Positions 1 through 9,654 of a DNA stretch of 64,000 nt are shown here, piece after piece; position 1 is the first letter of the stretch; each line of letters starts with the position of its first letter. A program made the translations under genes and the position numbers. The stretch is from Heliopora coerulea (taxonomy: Eukaryota > Cnidaria > Anthozoa > Scleralcyonacea > Helioporidae). The notes under the pieces were generated by a model that was not told the DNA's origin, did no database searches, and saw only the letters and a list, made by a program, of their open reading frames with translations. The DNA is taken from the NCBI GenBank assembly GCA_030142905.1, contig JASJOG010000011.1:2729001-2793000 (forward strand), written 5' to 3'.

Positions 1-300
1 TTGCAAACGGCGCAAGGGATTTTGAAGGGTGAGAGAACAAAAAGAGTCAGAGTGCTTTTCGATTCAGGTAGTCAAAAATCTTTCGTCACCTCTAGGGCGA
101 TGAACGAGGCGAAGTTGCGCGTTGTTAGGGATGAATGGCTTGAGATAAATACGTTTGGCGGTGCGATGAAGGAAGGGAAGATGAGAAAGGTTGTCGATCT
201 TGAAATAGACTCTATTAAGGGCGGTCATAGCGTCCGGATAGAAGCTTTAGTTGTGCCTCAAACTTCGCATGTTAGGAACGAGCATCTTGAGCTTTGCTAA
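1..300 (+). pseudogene. BEL/Pao pol, aspartic protease part (5' end outside window)
   Basis: This is the retropepsin-like protease segment of a BEL/Pao retrotransposon polyprotein, which would cut the Gag-Pol precursor. The frame is open from base 1 and carries the catalytic-type motif LFDSGSQKSFV near residue 19, as in peptidase A17 proteins. It stops at 298-300. The sequence continuing the family pattern (AKGEYSHLRELWLSDV) lies in the next frame, so a +1 shift near 285-297 separates protease from reverse transcriptase. BEL elements normally keep pol in one frame, so this is probably an inactivating indel; programmed frameshifting cannot be excluded. Gag and the 5' LTR would lie before the window. 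Confidence 0.75.
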
Positions 301-2371
301 GGGTGAGTATTCGCACTTAAGGGAACTGTGGTTGTCTGACGTATGTAAAGGTGATGATGTGTTAGAAATTGATGTTTTGATTGGTGCTGATAATCTTTGG
401 GCGTTTCAGAGCGGAAAGATTGTGAAAGGGAAGGATGACGGGCCGGTTGCAATTGATACGTGTTTAGGTTGGGTAGTTAGTGGTCCACTCAAAGGGAGCT
501 CGGAATTCAAAACCACCAGTGTTAATTTTGTTTCACAGAGCGGAAATCAAAACGCGAATAATATAGGTTATGACTTAAACAAATTATGGGATTTAGAAAC
601 CCTTGGGGTTAAAGAGTTCAATTTCGTACACGAAGCCCTGATAGATAAGATTAAGTTTAACGGCTCAAACTATTCGGTCAAGTTGCCATGGAAGCAAGGT
701 CATGGGCATTTATCAACAAATTATTCAAACAGTCTGGCGCGCATGAAAGGCCAAATAAAACGTCTTGCAAATGAACCAAAATTATTAAATGAATACGACA
801 CGATTATAAGGGAGCAGTTAAACTCCGGGGTAATAGAGAAGGTGGGGGAATCCGAAGCTAATGAAAACGTACATTACTTGCCCCACCAAGCCGTCATACG
901 TAAGGACGCGAAAACGACTAAGTTGCCCATAGTTTATGATGCCTCGTCTAAGGAGGGTAAGAAGGGGACCTCCCTTAATGATTGTCTGCATGTAGGACCT
1001 TCGTTAACGCCACTGTTATTTGATATTTTATTGAGATTTAGGGAAAACCCAGTAGTATTAGTCGGAGATATAGAGAAGGCCTTTTTGAATATAGAAGTCG
1101 ATGAGGAAGAACGTGACTATCTGAGATTTTTATGGGTAAGAGATCCGGTAGGTCGTGATTTAGACATTGTAGCCTACCGTTTTTGTAGAGTAGTGTTTGG
1201 GTTAAACGCCTCTCCCTTTCTGTTGAACGCAACATTGAGATACCACATTGAACAATTTGGCGACAGCGATCCCGCGTTTGTTCAAAAAATGAAGGAGGGA
1301 TTTTATGTGGATGATCTTGTTTCGGGGGGTAAATCAACAGATGAAGTCATAGATTTATACGAAAAGGCCAAAACTAGAATGGCTTTCGGCGGATTTAAAT
1401 TGCGCAAATGGCTTACTAACGATGCTGTGTTACGTAAGCATATAGGTAAGCAGGAAACCAGCATGGACTCCAAAAAGGTCACTAGGCTAGATGATACTGA
1501 GACGTTCGCGCAATCAAGTTTAGGCGTACCGCAAGATGGCAGCTGCGATAAGGTCTTAGGACTCATTTGGGATTGCGAAAGGGATTTAATAAAGTTCAAT
1601 CTGCTTAAATTGGTCGAAAACGTGAAAGATAAGAAGCTGACGAAGAGAAGTTTGTTGGGCACGTTAGCTAAAATGTTTGATCCTTTAGGGCTTGTTAGTT
1701 GCGTAGTCGTTCTGATGAAGATCTTGTTTCAGCAGCTTTGTGTTGATAACATAAGTTGGGACGACGAATTAGTCGGCAGGCATGCGAAGGCGTATTTAGA
1801 TTGGATCGAAGATTTGCGCCGAGTTAAAACGTTAACACTAAACAGATGTGTTTGTGGCAATATAAGTGGTCAAATTCAGTCATGCGAACTTCATGGTTTT
1901 GGCGATGCTAGCGAAAAAGCGTACAGCGCTGTCGTATATTTCGTCTGTCGCACATCAACATCAGTTTACGTCCGGCTATTAGCAGCTAAAACTAGGGTTG
2001 CGCCGCTTAAGGCTCTTACTATACCGCGCTTAGAGCTTATGTCTGCACTTATGTTGGCTAAGCTGGTAGATTCAGTTAAGAAGGCACTCGCATCGCAGGT
2101 TAAAGGCTTGGAAACTAGGTATTGGCTTGATAGCATTACGGCACTGTACTGGATTCAAAACCGAGGAGAATGGAAACAATTTGTGAGACACAGAGTTAAT
2201 GAATTTCTGTCCGTGGCAAACAAGGGTGATTGGGGCCACTGCCCGGGTCCGGAAAATCCAGCAGATTTGGGAAGCAGGGGGATACTAACATCAAAATTAC
2301 AGGGAAACCCTCTTTGGTGGGGAGGGCCAAAATGGCTAAGCAGTGTAGACAGAGACTGGCCGAGTAGATAG
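251..2371 (+). CDS. BEL/Pao pol: reverse transcriptase and RNase H
   Basis: Long open frame with the order typical of BEL/Pao pol. First comes the tail of the protease/linker region. The reverse transcriptase follows (residues about 170-400), with LPIVYDASSK, GDIEKAFLNI and the catalytic FYVDDLVSGG motif, placing the two active-site aspartates in a YVDD box. Next is the RNase H-like region (HGFGDASEKAYSA, IPRLELMSA, YWLDSITALYWIQ), typical of Pao RNase H. The frame ends just after WWGGPKWLSS, where the family normally runs straight into the integrase. The first stop lies in an AGAT-rich stretch that belongs to the 3' tail of the inserted LINE. The listed start is only the first ATG in this frame; real translation would come from upstream gag-pol. 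Confidence 0.9.
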   Translation: MCLKLRMLGTSILSFAKGEYSHLRELWLSDVCKGDDVLEIDVLIGADNLWAFQSGKIVKGKDDGPVAIDTCLGWVVSGPLKGSSEFKTTSVNFVSQSGNQNANNIGYDLNKLWDLETLGVKEFNFVHEALIDKIKFNGSNYSVKLPWKQGHGHLSTNYSNSLARMKGQIKRLANEPKLLNEYDTIIREQLNSGVIEKVGESEANENVHYLPHQAVIRKDAKTTKLPIVYDASSKEGKKGTSLNDCLHVGPSLTPLLFDILLRFRENPVVLVGDIEKAFLNIEVDEEERDYLRFLWVRDPVGRDLDIVAYRFCRVVFGLNASPFLLNATLRYHIEQFGDSDPAFVQKMKEGFYVDDLVSGGKSTDEVIDLYEKAKTRMAFGGFKLRKWLTNDAVLRKHIGKQETSMDSKKVTRLDDTETFAQSSLGVPQDGSCDKVLGLIWDCERDLIKFNLLKLVENVKDKKLTKRSLLGTLAKMFDPLGLVSCVVVLMKILFQQLCVDNISWDDELVGRHAKAYLDWIEDLRRVKTLTLNRCVCGNISGQIQSCELHGFGDASEKAYSAVVYFVCRTSTSVYVRLLAAKTRVAPLKALTIPRLELMSALMLAKLVDSVKKALASQVKGLETRYWLDSITALYWIQNRGEWKQFVRHRVNEFLSVANKGDWGHCPGPENPADLGSRGILTSKLQGNPLWWGGPKWLSSVDRDWPSR

Positions 2372-5338
2372 ATAGAAGATAGAAGAACTTTATTTACCCA
2401 CGCTAACATCGTCAGTATGAAACTGATTTCCACGATGGGCGTGCACATGAACATTATAAGCTACTACAAAAGTATAGTAAATTGTTACAAAAGTTTTAGA
2501 AATTATTATAATACAGAAGATAAAATCATTAGGGATTACTATTACACTAGAAAAAGTTCATGAGAGAAAGAGTTCAAAGATTGAAAGTAATATAATTATA
2601 AGTTTATGATTGTTCTATTTACAGTTGTATCCTCTGAATTTAGGCTAGAGAATAGTATGAGCAGCAAGTTTTCTTTTAAAACAAGTAAATGATTTTGTCG
2701 CTCTAAGCTCTTCTGGTAATGAATTCCATATCGAACCCCCATTAAACATAAAGCTCTTTTTCATATTGTTTGTACATGGTTTAGGCAAACAAAGTGTGCC
2801 TGAGTTGTTCCGAAGATTGTATTTTATCAATTCATTTTTGAATGTAAAGAGTTCACTGAGGCAGTGTGGTCCCAAGTTATTTAATATTTTAAACATTGTT
2901 TTGGCTTTAGTTTTAATTCGTTGTTCTTTTAGAGGTTCCCACCCCAGCATGCTCAGAACAGTTTCTTGGTTTACCTCATTAGGTACATTTGCTATAATTC
3001 GAGCAGCTCTGTTGTGAAGTCTCTGAAGGCGTGTGGATTGTGTCTCTCCAAATACATTCCAAACTTCAGAGCAGTAGTTAAAGTGGGGTTGAATAATAGC
3101 ATTATATACTGACCGAATTGTGTTTTGATCAACAAAATCTCGCAAACGTTTAAGGGCATATATTCCAGATGATACTTTCTTGCAAATGTTGTCAGTATTG
3201 CTTTTCCAAGACAAATGCTGGTCAAGAATTACGCCTAGAATTTTGCTTTCAGAGACTTGTTCAATTTGTTTATCCTCGATATTGATTATAGGTTGTTTAT
3301 CAGAAATTTTATTTAATATTGGTTTAGTCCCAATTAACATAAATTTAGTTTTTGCAACATTCAGGCTGAGTTTGTTTGATATAAGCCATTTCCGAAGTCT
3401 TTCTAAATCTGAATTCACTGCATCCTCAACCTCATTCAGTGAGTTACCAGCTGCTGTAATATTTGTATCATCTGCAAATAACCGGGGTTTAGTTTGAGCA
3501 AGACATGATGGCAGATCATTTATGTAAAGCAAAAAGAACAGAGGACCCAAAATAGAGCCTTGTGGTACTCCACATTTAATATTACATTCAGATGAGATAG
3601 ATCCATTCACTTCACATTTCTGTTTACGATTAGTTAAGTAGGACTTAAGAAGGGAGTAGGCATTACCTTTGATTCCATATAGTGATAACTTATCCAGTAA
3701 AATTTGGTGGTTAACAGTATCAAAGGCCTTTTTTAGGTCTATGAATACAATAAGATTAAACAATTTTCTATCCATGTTTATGTACCAGTCATTAGTACAA
3801 TCTAGTAAGGCTGTAGCAGTTGAATGGAGCTCACGGAAGCCAAACTGATGTTCAGAAAACAGATTATTTGTTTGTAAATAATCATGTAATTGGTTGTAGA
3901 TAATTCGTTCCATGACTTTGCTTATGGCAGGTAGAATTGAAATAGGCCGATAATTACCTGGTAGGTTTCGATTACCATTTTTAAAAAGTGGAATTACTTT
4001 TGCCATTTTCCAGTCATTGGGGAAGGTGCATAAAGTAATACTTTGATTGAAAATGTATGTTAGCAAATCTGAAATCATGGGTGCTGCAATTTTCATAATT
4101 TTACTGGATATTTTATCAATTCCAGTAGACTTATTACCCGATAATCGAGATAGTAACTGACACACGTTATTTACAGTAACTGGTTTGAATGAAGTAAACT
4201 CAGATTTAGTTGTCTTAATGAATTGTTTATAATGGTAATTGGTTGTACCAATCTCTTCAGCAAGATTTGGTCCAATATTTGAAAAGTAATCATTAAAAGC
4301 CTCTGCAATATCACATTGGTTTGTCAACTTCTGTTTATCTATATTCAATTCATTTACTATTGTTTTCTTATTATATTTACCTAGTTGACTATTTATTACC
4401 TTCCAAGCAGCTTTTGGATTTTTCTTATTTGCTGAAATTTTACTGGAAAAATAATCAACTTTGGCCTGCCTAAGTCGAGTGGTTGTCTCATTTCTCACTT
4501 TCCTATAAGCAACCCAGTCTTTTTCAAGTTTGGAGATCATGGCTACTCTTTTTAACCTATCCCTTATGTTAATCAGTTTTTTAATATCTTTTGTTATCCA
4601 GGGAACTGATTTTGATTTGATTTTCTTCTTCTGGATGGGAGCATGCTTGTTAAGAATTTCTAAAAATAATTCTCTCCAAACATCCCACATACTATCTGGG
4701 CTATCTGCAAAGAAATATACATAATCCCATGTCTGATGTGATAAGTCTTGTAGAAACAGATTTTTGTTAAAGTTTTTCATGTTTCTAATATCAGTGATAT
4801 TTTGTTTTTCGCTCTGAGTGATGTTGATTTTCCTTATAGCAAAAATAAGGCTATGGTCACTTATTCCTGTGTGGATTACACCAGACTTGCAAATTTTCTC
4901 TGGCATGTTTGTTATGAAATGATCAATGAGGGTAGAGGAGGTCATAGTCACTCGTGTGGCTTCATTTATTAGTTGAGTTAATTGGTAGGTTTCTAATAAT
5001 GATATTAGTGTCTTAGTTGGTTGATCTAAATTTGTTTTGATCAAATCACAATTCAGATCTCCAAGGATACAAATTTCTTTATTTTCATTATCAATAGTTT
5101 GTATCAAATTTTCAAAATGGGTAAAAAATTCAGGGGAAGCATTTGGTGTTCGGTAAACAGCGACAACTATGAAAGGCCGACTGTGAGGTTTGGTTATTTC
5201 TATACAAACTGCTTCAAAATCTGTTGGTACAATGTCATGTCTTATCTGGTAGTTTAAAGAGCTACGCAGGTAGATACATACACCACCTCCATTTCTACTT
5301 CTATCATTTCGGACAATATCATAGCTAAGATTGACGCA
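2372..5338 (-). mobile_element. 5'-truncated CR1/L2-like LINE inserted in BEL pol
   Basis: A non-LTR retrotransposon on the minus strand interrupts the BEL pol between RNase H and integrase. Its coding frame is open from the 5' break near 5338 to the stop near 2645, and about 270 bp of 3' untranslated sequence follows. The 3' end is a TCTA/TTCTA-rich simple tail at about 2366-2390, as in CR1/L2-type LINEs that end in microsatellites rather than poly(A). The 5' break lies inside the endonuclease domain, so ORF1 and the endonuclease N-terminus are missing, as expected from incomplete reverse transcription. I could not find a clean target-site duplication. Clade assignment is from motif style only. 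Confidence 0.88.
2645..5338 (-). pseudogene. LINE ORF2: endonuclease (partial) and reverse transcriptase
   Basis: The protein would nick target DNA and copy the element RNA. The frame is continuous from 5338 with no start at its 5' edge; an internal ATG at 5107 gives 820 residues. The partial APE-type endonuclease shows VRNDRSRNGGGVCIY, VVAVYRTPNASPEFF and LGDLNCDL. The reverse transcriptase shows NYRPISILPAISKVMERI, the FGFRELHSTATALL region, IDLKKAFDTVNH, GVPQGSILGPLFFLLYIND and the catalytic FADDTN box. The C-terminus (WNSLPEELR) is typical of CR1/L2/Jockey-group elements. No internal stop or frameshift is seen, so the insertion is probably young. Lack of the 5' end makes it inactive on its own. 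Confidence 0.9.
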
Positions 5339-6673
5339 ACATATGAGAATAGAGAAGAAGAGAAGAAAGCAACGGTTTTAGTGGCAAATGTACAGGAAGT
5401 CAGAGGTATAGACAAGGTGATGTCAATAGAGAAACACAGTGCTTTAGAGAAATTGTTACGAATAACAGCGTGGGTTATTCGATTTGCGCAAAAATTAATT
5501 TGGAAGATTAAAGGAGACCAAGGTAGCACAGCATCAGGTAAATTAGAGCGAGAGGAGTTACTTAGAGCCGAAAGGCTTTGGATAGTTGCTTCTCAAAACC
5601 AGTTAAAAGGTGATGAAAATTATAAGCAGTTAGTAGGTCAGTTAAAGATAGTCGAGGAAGACGGTATCTTGAGATGTAGAGGACGATTCGCAGAATCGGA
5701 ACTAGAGGTACAGGCAAAATATCCAATTTTGTTGCCGAAGGAAGGTAAATTGACACACTTGATAATTACTCATTGCCACAACAGAGTGCATCATAGCGGG
5801 GTAAGAGCGACGCTCGCAGAATTGAGATCACGGTTTTGGGTACCGAAAGGTAGGCAACGAGTTAAGGCCATCTTAAATAAGTGCACCATCTGTAAGAAAC
5901 TGGAGGGAAAACCTTATAATGCTCCCAAAGAGGGCAATCTTCCGGCATTTCGAGTGCAAGAAACTGAACCATTTGCCAAGACAGGGGTCGATTTTGCCGG
6001 TCCATTGTATGTTAGAAATGCTAACAAAGGGACTGATAAAGTTTACATCGCGTTTTCGTGTTGTGTAACCAGGGCAATACATTTGGATTTAGTGAGAAAT
6101 TTGTCGACAGAAGAGTTTTTGCGGTGTTTGAGACGATTTTCGGCACGCAGGGGAACTCCAACACTTATAGTTTCGGATAACGCTAAAACGTTTAAGGCCA
6201 CGGCCAGGGTATTGGGAAAACTATACGATTGTGAAACATTACAGGGATATTTGGGAACAAATAGAATTGAGTGGAAATTCAATTTAGAGAGAGCTCCGTG
6301 GTGGGGAGGATTTTTTGAGAGGATGGTACAGTCGGTTAAAAGGTGTTTGAGAAAGGTGTTGGGGAATGCGAGGTTGACGTTTGATGAATTGTTGACAACG
6401 TTAGTTGAGGTTGAAGGGACGTTAAACTCTAGACCGCTAACGTATGCGTATGAGGAGGTTGGAAGTGAAGTATTGACGCCTTCACACTTGATGGTTGGTA
6501 GGAGGTTGATGTCTATGCCGGACGGAATGATTAGTGATGAATCTGATGAAAACTACTGTAATAGACGGTTTCGATACTTGAGTAAGAAGAAACAACATTT
6601 CTGGAACAGGTGGCGTAGAGAATACCTTGTTGATTTGAGAGAGTTTCATAGAGGGAAACGCGAAGACGACTAA
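5339..6673 (+). CDS. BEL/Pao pol: integrase
   Basis: Continuation of the interrupted BEL pol. The frame is open from the LINE junction near 5339; a GTG at 5381 is not a real start. The zinc-binding HHCC module lies in about residues 125-170 (HCHNRVHHSG ... CTICKK). The catalytic rve core follows, with GVDFAGPLYV (first Asp), LIVSDNAKTF (second Asp) and WWGGFFERMVQSVK (Glu), so the DDE triad is complete. An H2C2-to-rve order with the WWGGFFERM box is characteristic of BEL/Pao integrases. The frame ends at a TAA at 6671-6673. The next domain follows in the same frame directly after this stop, so it is probably a nonsense mutation. Confidence 0.92.
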   Translation, partial: TYENREEEKKATVLVANVQEVRGIDKVMSIEKHSALEKLLRITAWVIRFAQKLIWKIKGDQGSTASGKLEREELLRAERLWIVASQNQLKGDENYKQLVGQLKIVEEDGILRCRGRFAESELEVQAKYPILLPKEGKLTHLIITHCHNRVHHSGVRATLAELRSRFWVPKGRQRVKAILNKCTICKKLEGKPYNAPKEGNLPAFRVQETEPFAKTGVDFAGPLYVRNANKGTDKVYIAFSCCVTRAIHLDLVRNLSTEEFLRCLRRFSARRGTPTLIVSDNAKTFKATARVLGKLYDCETLQGYLGTNRIEWKFNLERAPWWGGFFERMVQSVKRCLRKVLGNARLTFDELLTTLVEVEGTLNSRPLTYAYEEVGSEVLTPSHLMVGRRLMSMPDGMISDESDENYCNRRFRYLSKKKQHFWNRWRREYLVDLREFHRGKREDD

Positions 6674-7015
6674 AGGGTCGTTAGAGAGGGTGACGTGGTG
6701 ATTGTGCATGAGGATAATGTGAAGAGAGGCGATTGGAAGATGGGTGTAGTGGATGAGTTAATACCAGGTAGAGATGGTGTGGTTAGGGGCGCAAAGGTAA
6801 GAGTGACGCGGAATGGCAAAAGGGTCTGTCTTAGCCGTCCTGTCCAAAAACTCTTTCCTACCGAAGTAAAGCACGACAAAGGGACGAAGGAAAGTAAGAG
6901 TGAAGGGAGGGACAGAGAGAATAGAGAGAGAGAAACGAGGGAGAGACGAGATTCAAGACCGAAGAGAGCTGCAGCGCTGGATTCAGCGTGGAAAACCAAA
7001 AATATGATTGACTAG
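6674..7015 (+). pseudogene. BEL/Pao pol C-terminal domain (DUF5641-like)
   Basis: This stretch lies in the same frame as the integrase, just past the TAA at 6671. It encodes REGDVVIVHEDN, GVVDELIPGRDGVVRGAKV and LSRPVQKLFP, which match the small beta-rich DUF5641 domain at the C-terminus of BEL/Pao integrases. An Arg/Glu/Lys-rich tail follows (about residues 70-100), and the frame ends at 7013-7015. Together with the frameshift near 290, one nonsense codon is the only other coding lesion seen in this element apart from the LINE insertion. Confidence 0.8.
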
Positions 7016-7039
7016 TGGGACTAGTCAAGGTGGGGAGTG

Positions 7040-7335
7040 TGTTGAAAAATATCTTTATGTTGTATGTTGTGATAAAGAAATACGTCAAACATAGAGACTT
7101 ACGTAAAAGAAATACGGTAAAGGAAGAGAGTGTCTTCCCGTGTTTATTATAAATATAGGCTGAAGTAAGTGTAGAGGGATCGCAAAAAGAAGGGAAACTC
7201 GAATGTTGTAACGACGTGCGCAAACTTATGTAAATACTTGTACTTTGTTAATAAATATATACTCAAAAAATACAGTCCCAAGTTGAAGTTTCTTGGATCG
7301 TGAACCAGCAACCAGCGTGACTTGAAACGCATTAA
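7040..7335 (+). repeat. Probable 3' LTR of the BEL element
   Basis: The coding region is followed by a purine-rich tract (AAGGTGGGGAGTG, about 7028-7038), the expected plus-strand primer. Then comes sequence starting TGTTGAAAAATA, which fits an LTR beginning with TG. AATAAA-type signals occur near 7250. The end is placed near 7331 by a CA and by the start of an unrelated SINE at 7346. The 5' LTR is outside the window, so neither LTR boundary can be confirmed by comparison. Confidence 0.5.
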
Positions 7336-7345
7336 GTTACGCGAA

Positions 7346-7555
7346 ACTTTGTACTTTGGGGTGCTGTTGGCACAGTGGCAGTGCACGTGTCTCTCACCAC
7401 TGTGACTCAGGTTCGATTCTGGCCAATGCAGTGATCTGATCAAAGTTACCTTGGTCATATGTGAGTCGAGTGTTGTCCAGTTTGACTCTACCAAGCATCG
7501 CAGGTTTTCTACAGGTACTCCGGTTTCCTCCTGTAGTAACAATGGACCCATGAGG
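7346..7555 (+). repeat. tRNA-derived SINE, family 1, copy 1 (3'-truncated)
   Basis: Matches the copies at 25040-25320 and 43664-43945. The head has RNA polymerase III-like promoter boxes: an A-box-like GTGGCAGTGCACGTG stretch and a B-box GGTTCGATTC. This copy stops shortly after GGACCCATGAG and is directly joined to the 736-bp repeat. It abuts the BEL 3' LTR. Confidence 0.7.
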
Positions 7556-7581
7556 ATTCCTCAAAGTGTTTGGTATACAGA

Positions 7582-8317
7582 CTGTATACCAAACATTTTG
7601 CACAGCGACAATAAACTTAAGGTTTTGAGTAAAATTCGATTATCCAGTATTTTGGCTTATCCGAACGGTTTTTCAAATCGCCGTGTACAAGGCGTTCGGA
7701 TAAACGAGGAACTACTCTGTACTATATCAAATCAAACTCAATTTTTGCAACGTATGCTAACAGACCTTGGTAATCATGAAATTTCCACTTCGTGTTGCTC
7801 TAAGAATGAATCTTAAAGTCGTGAACTGTAATCTACAATTAAAACGTAAAAAGATAACAACGCAACCTGTGTCTTGCTACAAAAATCTTAACTAACTTTA
7901 ACTGTTCTCCTGCAGTTTGTCACGAATTTAATTATTAGTTCTTCCTTTACTTTTGTAATATTAATTATCAATACTTGTAAAGTCACACGTATTCTGTGTC
8001 TTCATTTGTAAAAGACTTAATAATAATAATAATAATAATAACATAGTAATATTTTCGACAACTTGCACTTGAACTAAAGCACCCAGCTTCTGAACTTTAG
8101 ATTACATATGCCTTCGATATTAATGGTTGAGGTTGCTCGGCGTTTCGTTTGCCGTTCCAATTTCACAGAATACGATTTATGCCTAGATAACACAATCGCT
8201 TGCTTTCAATGTCAGGCTTGGAATTACGTTATGAAATAATGATGTCTGTCCAATTTTACGTACCTCCGATTAGCAATTCCCAATCACGGCCTTGCTCACT
8301 TTCGTAGTCTCCATCCA
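7582..8317. repeat. 736-bp direct repeat, copy 1
   Basis: Nearly identical to 8919-9654, with a constant offset of 1337 bp from first to last base, so almost no indels separate them. It contains GATTATCC/TTATCCGAACG words resembling subterminal repeats of pogo/Tigger-type elements, and an AAT microsatellite near 8021. It is likely a segment of a DNA transposon or a local duplication. The open frames across it are not supported as genes. Confidence 0.85.
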
Positions 8318-8400
8318 CGTCAGAGTCCTCGCAATTTTCTGAAGGTTCACCGGTTTCTTCATACTGTGGCCGTGTGGTTACTGTCATAAAGGATTTCCAA
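8258..8400 (-). other. Possible orphan exon at the 1337-bp repeat edge
   Basis: On the minus strand an acidic stretch (EETGEPSENCEDSDVDGDYE, then SEQGRDWELL) is bounded by an AG-type acceptor (ATGACAG near 8389) and a strong donor (GTACGT just below 8267). It could be one exon of a transposase-like or host gene captured in the repeat. The second repeat copy keeps only its 3' half. No matching neighbouring exon was found and I do not recognise the family. Confidence 0.25.
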
Positions 8401-8587
8401 AGCAAAATAAAAAAAACAGTAATAGTGATAAAAATCATTTGTGCACAGACTTTCCTGTTATTACAAAACCGTTGTGAAGGTTCTTACTTCTTAATCAATG
8501 AAGGACTGCCTTATGTTCATACCGCGGCTCTTTATATACGTTTTGCACTAGCCCTATGGCAAGATTTTGATTGGCTGAGAGCAGTGG

Positions 8588-8672
8588 TTCCTCGATTATC
8601 CATACCTCCGTTATTCAAACCTCGATTATCCATACCTCCGTTATTCAAACCTCGATTATCCGAACGCCATAC
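8588..8672 (+). repeat. CTCGATTATCC tandem words, pogo/Tigger-like
   Basis: Three near-identical units of CCTCGATTATCC followed by ATACCTCCGTTATTCAAA occur in tandem (period about 32 bp). The last is followed by GAACGCC. CCTCGATTATCCGAAC is close to the terminal sequence of pogo/Tigger-class DNA transposons, so this may be the subterminal region of a non-autonomous element. Confidence 0.5.
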
Positions 8673-8918
8673 TAGTTCAGAAAAAAAAAATTAACCGAAC
8701 ATGTTTCACTCATCCGAACGAATAATAATCAATTTAACATTACATTTTGAAGTCGTTACGTTTTTCGAAGAATTAAATTCAGTTGAAGTGACATACAGAC
8801 ACGTTGATGATATACAGACACTGCGCGAAATGCTGTGTTTCGGTCGTGTATTACTGGTTCACAACCGTTTTCACGTCCGTATACACCTGTTACACAGACT
8901 TAACAGACCAATAACAGT

Positions 8919-9654
8919 CTGTATACCAAACATTTTGCACAGCGACAATAAACTTAAGGTTTTGAGTAAAATTCGATTATCCGGTATTTTGGCTTATCCG
9001 AACGGTTTTTCAAATCGCCGTGTACAAGGCGTTCGGGTAAACGAACAACTACTCGGTACTATATCAAATCAAACTCAATTTTTGATACGTAGGCTAACAG
9101 ACCTTGGTAATCATGAAATTTCCACTTCGTGTTGCTCTAAGAATGAATCTTAAAGTCGTGAACTGTAATCTACAATTAAAACGTAAAAAGATAACAACGC
9201 AACCTGTGTCTTGCTACAAAAATTTTAACTAACTTTAACTGTTCTCCTGCAGTTTGTCACGAATTTAATTATTAGTTCTTCCTTTACTTTTGTAATATTA
9301 ATTATCAATACTTGTAAAGTCACACGTATTCTGTGTCTTCATTTGTAAAAGACTTAATAATAATAATAATAATAATAACATAGTAATATTTTCGACAACT
9401 TGCACTTGAACTAAAGCACCCAGCTTCTGAACTTTAGATTACATATGCCTTCGATACTAATGGTTGAGGTTGCTCGGCGTTTCGTTTGCCGTTCCAATTT
9501 CTCAGAATACGATTTATGCCTAGATAACACAATCGCTTGCTTTCAATGTCAGGCTTGGAATTACGCTATGAAATAATGATGTCTGTCCAATTTTACGTAC
9601 CTCCGTTAAGCAATTCCCAATGACGGCCTTGCTCACTTTCGTAGTCTCCATCCA
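8919..9654. repeat. 736-bp direct repeat, copy 2
   Basis: Second copy of the segment at 7582-8317, differing by scattered substitutions. After its end (CTCCATCCA) the sequence diverges from copy 1 into unrelated DNA. About 600 bp of unique sequence, including the CTCGATTATCC words, lies between the copies. Confidence 0.85.

Noticed and set aside
7147..7551. Minus-strand frame of 134 residues across LTR and SINE
   Set aside because: Spans two unrelated repeats and carries no motif.
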